This document shows positions 50,376 through 57,793 of a DNA stretch of 64,000 bases, piece after piece; position 1 is the first letter of the stretch, and every line of letters begins with the position of its first letter. The position numbers and the translations under genes are program-made. The DNA is from Collinsella sp. (lineage in GTDB: Bacteria > Actinomycetota > Coriobacteriia > Coriobacteriales > Coriobacteriaceae), in NCBI GenBank assembly GCA_019414445.1, contig DXMA01000016.1:1-64000 (forward strand), written 5' to 3'. The notes beneath the pieces were generated by a model. It was not told where the DNA came from. It ran no database searches and saw nothing but the letters and a program-made list of their open reading frames with translations.

Positions 50376-51236
50376 ATGTCTTTTGCCATCATAACCGACT
50401 CCACGTCGGACATCTCCCCCGCCCGTGCCCAAGAGCTCGGCATTTACGTGATTCCGCTGCATGTGATTATCGAGGGCGAGGACCTGCTCGACCAGGTGCA
50501 GATTACCGCCGAGGAATACGTCGCCCGCATGGCCGGCTCCGAGCAGCTGCCGCACACCTCGCAGCCGAGCGCCGGCGAGTTCAAGGCGCTGTTTGACCGC
50601 GTACGCGCCGATGGCCACGACAGCGCGATCTTCATCTCGCTGTGCAGCGAGTGGTCCGCCTGCTATTCCAACGCATGCCTGGTCGCCGAGACCCACGAGC
50701 TCGACGCGCGCTGCATCGATTCGCGCACCGGCTCGGGCGCCGAGGGCCTGCTGGTGGAGTACGCGCTTGCCATGCGCGAGGACGGCCGCAGCTTGGACGA
50801 GACCGAGGCGCAGATCCGCGCGACGCTGCCCGAAGCCCACCTGCTGCTGATTCCCCGCACGCTCGAGAACCTGGTCAAAAACGGCCGCGCCCCCAAGCTC
50901 GCCGGCCAGCTGACGCAGATGCTCAACATTCGCCTGGCCGTTTCGCCGGAGTGGAAATCGGGCGAGATCAAGGCAATCAAAAAGGGCCGCGGCGCCAAGC
51001 GCATCGTCGCCAACACCATGGCAGATTGCCTCGCGTTTTTGGACGAGCACCCGGGCTCAAGCGTGCGCGTGCTCACGACCGGCGCCGCCGAGGAGCAGGA
51101 ACTTGTCAACGAGGCACTCGCGGGCCAGGATTACGTAGACGCCGGCACCGGCCCCATCGGCTGCACCATCGCCACCCATGTAGGCGTCGACGCCATCGCC
51201 ATCAGCTACTGTCCTCGTTACCAGCCCATCCACTAG
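50376..51236 (+). CDS. DegV family protein, copy 2
   Basis: FakB-like fatty-acid-binding protein of 286 residues, related to the DegV at 14772 but not a recent duplicate. AIITDSTSDIS opens the fold, HTSQPSAGEF is the lipid-site loop, and VKNGRAPKLAGQL and GTGPIGCTIATHVG follow. GAAAGG precedes the ATG at 50376. Monocistronic; family C palindrome copy 2 follows it. Confidence 0.9.
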   Translation: MSFAIITDSTSDISPARAQELGIYVIPLHVIIEGEDLLDQVQITAEEYVARMAGSEQLPHTSQPSAGEFKALFDRVRADGHDSAIFISLCSEWSACYSNACLVAETHELDARCIDSRTGSGAEGLLVEYALAMREDGRSLDETEAQIRATLPEAHLLLIPRTLENLVKNGRAPKLAGQLTQMLNIRLAVSPEWKSGEIKAIKKGRGAKRIVANTMADCLAFLDEHPGSSVRVLTTGAAEEQELVNEALAGQDYVDAGTGPIGCTIATHVGVDAIAISYCPRYQPIH

Positions 51237-51251
51237 GGGCACCTTTACCAC

Positions 51252-51314
51252 TTGCGGTGGAATAGGAACTGTTTTTGGCTTATCAGCCGCAAATCAATCC
51301 CTATTCCACCGCAA
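51252..51314. repeat. Family C palindrome copy 2
   Basis: Perfect 15-bp arms TTGCGGTGGAATAGG (51252-51266) and its complement (51300-51314). An inner stem GGCT/AGCC differs from copy 1. It sits in the convergent gap between degV copy 2 and yafQ. Confidence 0.85.
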
Positions 51315-51329
51315 CTTAGAAATCGGCGA

Positions 51330-51638
51330 TCAGCCCAGCGGACCCTGAAACAGTTCCTGATGAGTGCCCATTCTCACCAGCCTAATCACTGGGTTAGCCT
51401 TATGGGGAAGATAAAGAACGACCACATCGACCAAGCCATCGGATAGGTGGAAATCGATGTGGCCGTTGTAGTTTCCGCCCGGGTTTGAGAGCTCGTGGGC
51501 GCCATACTCCGCCGGAAGTGACCCATGAGCCACAAGCTCTGCAACCGCCGCTTTAAACTCACTTTTTAGCTGCGGATGCATGCGCATCGTTCGTTTGTAG
51601 TCCACCTTAAATTGAGCCTCGACTTTAATCTCGAACAT
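51330..51638 (-). CDS. YafQ-type mRNA interferase toxin
   Basis: RelE-superfamily toxin of 102 residues, likely to cleave mRNA on the ribosome. H48, H60, D67, H93 in GTHQELF, and F97 correspond to catalytic positions of E. coli YafQ as I recall them. The Trp that usually follows D67 is Gly here. The start codon lies 2 nt after the antitoxin stop codon, so translation is coupled. Confidence 0.88.
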   Translation of the reverse strand: MFEIKVEAQFKVDYKRTMRMHPQLKSEFKAAVAELVAHGSLPAEYGAHELSNPGGNYNGHIDFHLSDGLVDVVVLYLPHKANPVIRLVRMGTHQELFQGPLG

Positions 51639-51640
51639 CG

Positions 51641-51940
51641 CTATTCCTCATCGAGGAATGACATAAGCTCATCAGCGTTATTGAATGACAGGCTATCGTC
51701 CGGCAAAATCCCCAGCTCATGAGCATCGGCGATCACCATGGCGCGCCTCGTCACCTCGTTGGGCACCTCCGCCCTTCCTACAATCTCAAAAGGAATCTTT
51801 CGCTGATTTACCAGCTGCCGAACGGCAAGATTGAGATAGGAATTGAGGCTGAGGCCGACCGAATCCAAGAACTCAGTCGCCTGCTCCTTGAGCCCCTCTT
51901 CGATTCGAACCGTCGTAGGCTTAACTGTTGCTGTAGACAT
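51641..51940 (-). CDS. RelB/DinJ-family antitoxin
   Basis: Antitoxin of 99 residues. The N-terminal ribbon-helix-helix (TTVRIEEGLKEQATEFLDSVGLS, given here as its first and last parts TTVRIEEG and LDSVGLS) binds DNA, and the acidic C terminus (ADELMSFLDEE) would wrap the toxin. GAGGAGG lies before the ATG. A 17-bp inverted repeat upstream is the probable operator through which the complex represses its own promoter. Confidence 0.9.
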   Translation of the reverse strand: MSTATVKPTTVRIEEGLKEQATEFLDSVGLSLNSYLNLAVRQLVNQRKIPFEIVGRAEVPNEVTRRAMVIADAHELGILPDDSLSFNNADELMSFLDEE

Positions 51941-51987
51941 TTGCGACCTCCTCGCCCTCGTCTTTTACACCAGTATACCCAATATAA

Positions 51988-52023
51988 ATGGCAATCTGAT
52001 GTTAGATAACATCAGATTGCCAT
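51988..52023. promoter_or_regulatory. Operator palindrome of dinJ-yafQ
   Basis: Two perfect 17-bp arms (ATGGCAATCTGATGTTA and its complement) around GA, 48 nt upstream of the antitoxin start. A minus-strand TATACT lies just downstream of it and may be the -10 box. Confidence 0.8.
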
Positions 52024-52053
52024 GCGTATTCATGTCGCGTGGGCACGATTGAT

Positions 52054-52812
52054 CTACATCAGCCCGCTGAGCGCAATGTCAACGGCCTCGTTGAGGTCGT
52101 CGGTAATGTGTACCAGATCCGGATCGAGCGGGCTAATCATACCGGTGCTCATCACCGGGCCGTTGAGCCAGTCGAATAGGCCCTGCCAGTACTCGGTGCC
52201 CACCAGCACGAGCGGCATGCGCTTGACCTTGTGCGTCTGCACCAGCGTGAGAACCTCGAACATCTCGTCGAGCGTGCCAAACCCGCCGGGAAACACAATA
52301 GCGCCGGAGCTGTATTTGACGAACATAGTCTTGCGCACAAAGAAGTAACGGAAGTCCATGCCGAGGTTCACATATTTGTTGAGCCCGTGCTCGTGCGGCA
52401 ATTCAATGCCTAGGCCAACTGACTTGCCGTTGACACTCGCTGCTCCCCTGTTGGCCGCTTCCATGATGCCGGGGCCACCACCGGTGATGACCGCCACGCC
52501 ACGTTGCGCGATCTTGCGCCCGACGGTACGCGCCGCCCTGTAGAGCGGATCGGTCTTGGGCGTGCGGGCGCTACCGAAGATGGTCACCGCAGGTCCAAGC
52601 TCGGCAAGTGCGCCAAAGCCATCGACAAACTCTGCCTGAATGCGCAGCACGCGCCAGGGGTCGGCGTGCAGCCAGTCAGTCGACTCCTCGGGCGCCAGCA
52701 GGTTGGCGTAGGTGTTGTCCTTAGGAATCATGGGGCCGCGCATGACCACGGGGCCGCGGCGGTACGTCTCGTCGTAGGCAGGCTCGCCCTCGACGTTCTC
52801 ATTCTTAATCAT
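52054..52812 (-). CDS. LOG family protein (TIGR00730 type)
   Basis: Probable nucleoside 5'-monophosphate phosphoribohydrolase, related to plant LOG cytokinin-activating enzymes and bacterial PpnN. The 252 residues contain GGGPGIMEAANRGA near 116-129 and PGGFGTLDE near 179-187, the paired nucleotide-binding and catalytic motifs. AGGAG precedes the ATG at 52812. The frame remains open 24 codons upstream, but that stretch passes straight through a terminator hairpin and its T-run, so I reject it. Confidence 0.9.
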   Translation of the reverse strand: MIKNENVEGEPAYDETYRRGPVVMRGPMIPKDNTYANLLAPEESTDWLHADPWRVLRIQAEFVDGFGALAELGPAVTIFGSARTPKTDPLYRAARTVGRKIAQRGVAVITGGGPGIMEAANRGAASVNGKSVGLGIELPHEHGLNKYVNLGMDFRYFFVRKTMFVKYSSGAIVFPGGFGTLDEMFEVLTLVQTHKVKRMPLVLVGTEYWQGLFDWLNGPVMSTGMISPLDPDLVHITDDLNEAVDIALSGLM

Positions 52813-52827
52813 GGGTACTCCTATCGA

Positions 52828-52876
52828 GAAAAAGAAAAACGGGCGGGGTCGACGCCATGCGTCAAACACCCGCCCG
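52828..52876 (-). terminator. Intrinsic terminator/attenuator abutting the LOG ribosome site
   Basis: Minus-strand stem CGGGCGGG/CCCGCCCG encloses a second perfect hairpin GACGC/GCGTC and is followed by TTTTTCTTTTTC. The T-run ends only about 6 nt before the LOG ribosome site. It may terminate tgt, attenuate LOG expression, or both. Confidence 0.75.
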
Positions 52877-53024
52877 AACATCAACTATTCGGTATGGTAC
52901 CCACGATGCATCAAGCACTTGCAAGCTATCGGTCAGCGGTCGCGCAACCGGTGTCAGCGAATGTGACGACCGGCTGGCGCTCGACCATTGCCGTGCCCAC
53001 GCTCTGCAAGCGTGTCTGTCGCTC

Positions 53025-54164
53025 TTAGTAGTCCACCGCCGCAGGGCTGTTCATCCAGTCGCTCACAAACGCGCCGTAGCGGCCCTCGATAATGGCCTGG
53101 CGGGCGCGCTGCATCAGGTTGAGCAGGTAGTAGATGTTGTGCATCGACAGCAGAATGCCGCCGAGCATCTCCTTCTGCGTGACCATGTGACGGATGAGCG
53201 CGCGGCTGTAGCCGCCCGTGCATACCGGGCAGGTGCAGGTGGGGTCGATGGGGCCGTCGTCGTGCGCAAAGCGCGCGTTACGGAAGTTAAGGCGACCTTC
53301 ACTGGAGAACGCCGTACCCATGCGACCGGTGCGCGTCGGCAGCACACAGTCGAACATGTCGATGCCCACGCCCACGCCGCGTACGAGCGTGGTGGGGTTG
53401 CCGACACCCATCAGGTAGCGCGGCTTATGCTTGGGCATGTACTCGCTCACGAGCGGCGCCAGGGTCTCGAACATGGTCTCGTGATCCTCGCCCACCGAAT
53501 AGCCACCGATACCATAGCCCGGGAAGTCGCCGCACTCCTCCAGATGGCGCAGCGAACGCAGGCGCAGATCCAGGTGCATGCCGCCCTGAACGATGCCAAA
53601 GAGCGCCTGGTCATCGCGGGTATGCGCCTTATAGCAGCGCTCGGCCCACATGCTCGACAGCTCAACGGCGCGCTCAACGTAGGCGCGCGTGGCGGGATAG
53701 CCCGGGCACTGGTCGAGCTGCATGCAGATATCGGAGCCGAGTTTCATGGCGATTTCCATGTTGTCCTCGGGCGTCCAAAACACGTGGCGGCCGTCGTAAT
53801 CGTTGACGATAAAGCGCACGCCCTCGTCGGTGAGCTTGACGGCATCGTTGTGGCTGAAGACCTGGAAACCGCCCGAGTCGGTGAGGATGGGGCCGTGCCA
53901 GTTCATGAACTTGTGCAGGCCGCCCAGCTCGGCGATGGTGTCCTCGCCGGGACGCATGGACAGATGATAGGTATTGGCGAGCACGATCTGGGCGCCGAGC
54001 TTCTTGACAGTCTCGGTAGGAATGCCCTTGACGTTTGCCTTGGTGCCCACGGGCATAAAAATCGGCGTCTCGATGTCGCCGTGCGGGGTGTGCAGTACGC
54101 CGGCACGCGCGTGCGTCGTCGGGTCCTCGGCGATCAGGTCGAATTTAAAAAGGTTCTGGTCCAT
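53025..54164 (-). CDS. tgt: tRNA-guanine transglycosylase
   Basis: Exchanges guanine 34 of GUN-anticodon tRNAs for preQ1, the committed tRNA step of queuosine synthesis. The 379 residues contain DSGGFQVFS near 96-104, GGYSVGEDHETM, and the zinc ligands CTCPVCTGGYSRALIRH near 310-326. Start at the ATG at 54164, with AAGGAG upstream. The later-acting queA and queH genes lie 3.6-5.5 kb upstream on the same strand. Confidence 0.96.
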   Translation of the reverse strand: MDQNLFKFDLIAEDPTTHARAGVLHTPHGDIETPIFMPVGTKANVKGIPTETVKKLGAQIVLANTYHLSMRPGEDTIAELGGLHKFMNWHGPILTDSGGFQVFSHNDAVKLTDEGVRFIVNDYDGRHVFWTPEDNMEIAMKLGSDICMQLDQCPGYPATRAYVERAVELSSMWAERCYKAHTRDDQALFGIVQGGMHLDLRLRSLRHLEECGDFPGYGIGGYSVGEDHETMFETLAPLVSEYMPKHKPRYLMGVGNPTTLVRGVGVGIDMFDCVLPTRTGRMGTAFSSEGRLNFRNARFAHDDGPIDPTCTCPVCTGGYSRALIRHMVTQKEMLGGILLSMHNIYYLLNLMQRARQAIIEGRYGAFVSDWMNSPAAVDY

Positions 54165-54311
54165 AAACTGGAACTCCTTGGTTGCGGTTCATACGCAAAC
54201 CATTATACGGGCAACCCGCAAGAAGCACCGACTCGACAGAAACTGGTGCGAGGAGGATACGGCAGGGACACGGCAAATGAGCGTGGATTTTTGGACGCTT
54301 ACCGGATGAGC

Positions 54312-54407
54312 GTGGACAATCTCCCACTTTTGCCCAAAGCACAGCCCAAAAACGGGAGATTATCCACTTTCATTCTGCGGGCACTCATTTAAGTACGTCC
54401 CCGATGA
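54312..54407. repeat. Family E palindrome and ACTCAT hairpin, copy 1
   Basis: GTGGACAATCTCCC (54312-54325) pairs with GGGAGATTATCCAC (54354-54367), one mismatch. Next comes ACTCAT TTAAGTACGTCCCC, one base, ATGAGT, a hairpin with GTCCCC in its loop. The same series recurs at 57523-57623. Confidence 0.8.
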
Positions 54408-54459
54408 GTGGAGCTATTTACCAGCCACGGCAACGCCGATATTTTGGCAACGTCAGCGA

Positions 54460-54558
54460 GCGGGTCGCATTTGAGACAAGGTGCCGTGAAATGAAAGGGC
54501 GCTGACCTTCTGGTCGCGCCCTTGAAATTGAACGGCAGATTGTCCAAATGCGGCCCGC
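54460..54558 (+). ncRNA. Structured element G, copy 3 (diverged)
   Basis: Same fold as copies 1 and 2 but largely different stem sequence. Outer helix 54460-54473 with 54545-54558 (14 bp, one G-U); middle helix TGCCGT (54482-54487) with ACGGCA (54532-54537); inner hairpin GGGCGC/GCGCCC plus GACC/GGTC with the same bulged T (54497-54521). The single-stranded words CAAGG, ATTGA and AGATTG are kept. Compensatory changes in all three helices show that base pairing is conserved. Confidence 0.65.
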
Positions 54559-54600
54559 GCAGCGTCGGCCGGTCCGCCGTTCGGTAGAACGGCGGAACCC

Positions 54601-55401
54601 CTAAGGACGCTGGCCCATGCCACCCTCGAGGGTGACGGTCTCGCCGTTCATATACTTAAAGTCGGGACCGCAGAGCTGAACGACAACGCGGCCGATTTCC
54701 TTCTCGACGTCGCCGTAGTGACCCGCCGGCGGCATGTGGACGTTGGCCTTGAACGCCTCGGGATAGGCATCCTGGAAGTTCTCGAGCGCGGCGGTCCAAG
54801 CAAGCGGGCAAACGATATTGACGTTGATGCCGTCCTTGCCCCACTCGTTGGCGGCAACGCGAGTCAGACCACGGATGCCTTCCTTGGCGGCGGCATAGCT
54901 GCACTGGCCGTAGTTGCCAAACAGGCCGGCGCCCGAAGCAAAGTTGACCACGGAGCCCTTGGTCTCCTTCAGGTGCGGATAGGCCTTCTGCATGTACAGG
55001 TAGGTGGCATACAGGCCAGAGTAAATGGCGAGGTTGAACTGATCCATGGTGTGATCGGCAATGGTCACGCCCGAGGCGCTGGCCTGAGCGTTGTTGACGA
55101 CGGCGTCGATGCGGCCGAACTCCTCAATAGCCTTGTCGATGACGTTCTGGACGACGGCCTCGTTGTCCTGACCAGCCGAAACATCGGCCTGAACAGGCAG
55201 AACCTTGACACCGTACTCGGCCTCGAGGGATTCCTTGGCGGCCTCGAGCTTGGCAACGTTGCGACCGGTAATGACGAGGTTTGCGCCCTCCTTGGCAAAA
55301 GCGATATCGATACCGTAGCCGATGGAGCCAGCAGAGCCGTCCTTGAGCGTGGCCTTGCCACCGCCGGTGACGATCACGGTCTTACCAGTGAAAAGTCCCA
55401 T
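54601..55401 (-). CDS. Short-chain dehydrogenase/reductase
   Basis: NAD(P)-dependent oxidoreductase of 266 residues. The cofactor loop VTGGGKATLKDGSAGSIGYG (residues about 10-29) carries a longer insertion than the usual TGxxxGxG. NNAQAS replaces NNAG, and the catalytic Ser in NFASGAG and YAAAK (Tyr-x-x-x-Lys near 180) are present. The substrate is unknown. Gut Coriobacteriia use SDRs on steroids and bile acids, but nothing in this sequence proves such a role. AAAGGA precedes the ATG at 55401. Confidence 0.88.
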   Translation of the reverse strand: MGLFTGKTVIVTGGGKATLKDGSAGSIGYGIDIAFAKEGANLVITGRNVAKLEAAKESLEAEYGVKVLPVQADVSAGQDNEAVVQNVIDKAIEEFGRIDAVVNNAQASASGVTIADHTMDQFNLAIYSGLYATYLYMQKAYPHLKETKGSVVNFASGAGLFGNYGQCSYAAAKEGIRGLTRVAANEWGKDGINVNIVCPLAWTAALENFQDAYPEAFKANVHMPPAGHYGDVEKEIGRVVVQLCGPDFKYMNGETVTLEGGMGQRP

Positions 55402-55689
55402 ATAAAGTCCTTTCAAATCGCGACGGGCCTGCCCGTCGACTGCGCGCATCCAACTTCACGCGCCAAAAGCTGAAATGCAACTTTAGCGGGTTCAAGTGAA
55501 AAATAAAGCCCATGGCAGGCGAACGGCGCAACGTCTTTCGGCGAAGGGAATGTCAAGTACAAACTGGATAAAGTGGCCGAGTTTTTGCTATCGACGCGAG
55601 CCATCGAACACGTTTTGAAACTTTGCTGCAGCGCGCGGGATGTCGGCGCGAGACTTTATCATAGGGTGACAAACTACGATGAGGAGCAC

Positions 55690-57459
55690 ATGCCTATGAC
55701 AGACGAGCTGGACCCCCAGACTCAACAGCATATTGATGATTCCGCAGACGTCACTGCAGATGCCGACGCTGTGACCTGCGATGATATTGACCTCGACGGC
55801 CCATTCTTGGACGAAAGCGCTACGGCGGAAACCCCTGGCGCCGAAGATGCAGACGAGCAAAACGACGATGCGCCCGCTCAGGACGACCGCCCCGTACAGG
55901 ATGCTGCTCCGCAAGCTGCGGGCCCTATCGAGGTTTCTTCGGAAGAAGAGCTCGACGCCGTCATGGACTCCATGATGGATGCCGTCAAAGCGATGAAAGA
56001 CGCCGTGGCCGACGCTGACGTTGACGCCGAGGAAGAGGAGGCCGCCGAGGCAGCCTCGACCTTCGTACCCGGCGAGACTCCGGTTGCCGACCAGGGCAGC
56101 ACCATGCCCTCGTTTCTGCAGCTCGAGCATCCCACGATTGGCACCGATGCGGTCGACCCGCACGCAGCAGGCTTTTCTGTGATCGAAGGCGGTACCGGCA
56201 ATATCGCCGTGCCGCAGACTGCCGATGCGGACGCTGCCGACACCGCTCGCCCGACCGCCCCGCACTCCTCCGCCGCGAGCCGCGATCTGGGGACCGCTGT
56301 CTCGAACACTGCGAACGCCGTGGGCACCTTTATCGCCCAGGGTGCCTCGGCCATGCGCGAGATGAACGCCGCGAAAAAGGCACTTGCCGATGCCCGCGCC
56401 CACCTGGCCGAACTTGAGCAGCGCATTGCCGATCAGGCCGAGGAACTCGAGACGCGCCAGGATATCGCAGGCCGCTACGACCAGATCGTCGCCGACCAGC
56501 GCCAGGCGATTGCCACGGCCCAAAAGACTGCAGCGGCCGCCGAGATTGATCGTGATGCCCACGCCTCCAAAGCGACAGAGCTCAAGGGTCAGCTCGAACA
56601 AATGAAGACAGAGGATGACGCGACTGAGCTCCGTCTGAAGGCCGCGCTCGACGCCGTGGAGGCCCGCGAGGCGAGCTCACGCGAGACCGGCAACCGCCTC
56701 GTTCGACGTCTTGAGGATTCCAAGCGCATCCGCGACAAGGTGAAGGCAGAGCGAGACGCCGGCATTGCCGCCGCACAACAAACCGTCGACGCCACGCGCG
56801 CCCAGCTCGAGACGCTGCGTCATGAGTATGCCGAGCTGCAACGCAATCCCTCGGCAAATCCCGCCAACTATACGGTGCGCACCAGCGAGCTCTCGATGCA
56901 GATTTCCGACACGGCAGATGCCCTGCGTAAAGCCGAAGAAGATGTCCCGCGCATCACCGCCGACCTTGAGCACTCGCTTGCCGCAGCCGAGCAGGCCGTC
57001 GAGCAGGCTCAAGCCCCTATCGCCGACGCAAAACGCGCGCACCAAGCCGTGACGACCGAAGCCGATGCCGCGCGCGACGAGCTGCAGACGGCGAAGACCG
57101 CCGCCGCGACTCGTCAGCGCGAACTGCGCGAGAAGATCGCCGCGGAGGACAAGGCACGCCGCGAGCAGGAGCAGACCATCGCCAACGCCCAAGCAGATGC
57201 CGCACATGCACAGTCGATCATCGAACAGGCGACCGAGGTGCACGACCACCCAGAAATCACTGAGTCGCTTGCAGGATCCTTGGCCCGAGACAAAGCCGAA
57301 CACGCCGAGACCGAGCAAGAAGTCGACCAGCTCGAGGCCGCCGAAGACGACGTACGAGAGCGCACCCGCGACTCACGCATCAAATTCACCGGCGCCATCG
57401 TCTGCATCGTCGCCGCAATCCTGGTGATCATCCTAGTCTGGCTGTTCGCAAGCAAGTAG
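55690..57459 (+). CDS. Large tail-anchored coiled-coil protein of unknown function
   Basis: No named family recognised. The 589 residues have a strongly acidic N-terminal part (1-130, Asp/Glu-rich), a linker with few hydrophobics, a long Ala/Glu/Arg/Gln-rich coiled-coil region (about 215-560), and one C-terminal membrane helix (567-586) that ends within three residues of the stop codon. It is thus probably anchored in the membrane with its bulk in the cytoplasm. GAGGAG lies before the ATG at 55690; a second ATG follows two codons later. The family E and G repeats follow the gene. Confidence 0.75.
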   Translation: MPMTDELDPQTQQHIDDSADVTADADAVTCDDIDLDGPFLDESATAETPGAEDADEQNDDAPAQDDRPVQDAAPQAAGPIEVSSEEELDAVMDSMMDAVKAMKDAVADADVDAEEEEAAEAASTFVPGETPVADQGSTMPSFLQLEHPTIGTDAVDPHAAGFSVIEGGTGNIAVPQTADADAADTARPTAPHSSAASRDLGTAVSNTANAVGTFIAQGASAMREMNAAKKALADARAHLAELEQRIADQAEELETRQDIAGRYDQIVADQRQAIATAQKTAAAAEIDRDAHASKATELKGQLEQMKTEDDATELRLKAALDAVEAREASSRETGNRLVRRLEDSKRIRDKVKAERDAGIAAAQQTVDATRAQLETLRHEYAELQRNPSANPANYTVRTSELSMQISDTADALRKAEEDVPRITADLEHSLAAAEQAVEQAQAPIADAKRAHQAVTTEADAARDELQTAKTAAATRQRELREKIAAEDKARREQEQTIANAQADAAHAQSIIEQATEVHDHPEITESLAGSLARDKAEHAETEQEVDQLEAAEDDVRERTRDSRIKFTGAIVCIVAAILVIILVWLFASK

Positions 57460-57462
57460 TCA

Positions 57463-57506
57463 TTGGGGACGTTCTTAAACGACTAGTCAAACAAGAACGT
57501 CCCCAA
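57463..57506 (+). terminator. GTCCCC-containing palindrome after coiled-coil gene
   Basis: Perfect 14-bp arms TTGGGGACGTTCTT and its complement (57463-57476, 57493-57506), with GACTAGTC in the spacer. It starts 3 nt past the stop codon. No long T-run; a family B-like word. Confidence 0.65.
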
Positions 57507-57522
57507 CGACTAGCCCAATGAC

Positions 57523-57623
57523 GAGAGTGGATAATCTCCCACTTTGAACCCCCAAGCAGGCCAAAAACGGGAGATTATCCACTCTCATTCTGCAGGCACT
57601 CATTTAAGTACGTCCCCAATGAG
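57523..57623. repeat. Family E palindrome and ACTCAT hairpin, copy 2
   Basis: Perfect 18-bp arms GAGAGTGGATAATCTCCC (57523-57540) and its complement (57569-57586), then the ACTCAT hairpin with ACGTCCCC in its loop. It parallels 54312-54407 and is again followed by element G. Confidence 0.85.
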
Positions 57624-57653
57624 TACCTGCCGATGCTTTGGCAAAGTCAGCGA

Positions 57654-57753
57654 AAACGCCCCTAAGCGAGCAAGGTGACGTGAAAGAGGGGGGGGCATTG
57701 ACCTTCTGGTCATGCCCGACGATTGAACGTCAGATTGCCGCTTAGGGGGGTTT
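57654..57753 (+). ncRNA. Structured element G, copy 2
   Basis: Nearly identical to copy 1. The outer helix (57654-57668 with 57739-57753) has one G-G mismatch, and the strand before the inner hairpin has a longer G-run. It lies 40 nt from the queA stop codon in a convergent gap that holds no gene. Flanking CAGCG and GCAGCGTC words are shared with copy 3. Confidence 0.6.
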
Positions 57754-57793
57754 GCAGCGTCGGCCGGTTACGGCGTTTGTAAAACGCCGTAAC

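Larger units (their letters stand above)
54165..54600. other. Repeat-filled intergenic region
   Basis: A 436-bp gap between tgt and the SDR gene. It holds a family E palindrome (54312-54367), a small hairpin with an ACGTCCCC loop (54381-54407) and element G copy 3. No gene is visible. Confidence 0.6.

Noticed and set aside
52813..52884. 24-codon N-terminal extension of the LOG protein
   Set aside because: It would run through a terminator stem and T-run; the ATG at 52812 has a proper ribosome site.
54601..55401. 7-beta-hydroxysteroid dehydrogenase
   Set aside because: Sequence does not resemble the Collinsella enzyme as I remember it; only generic SDR features can be supported.
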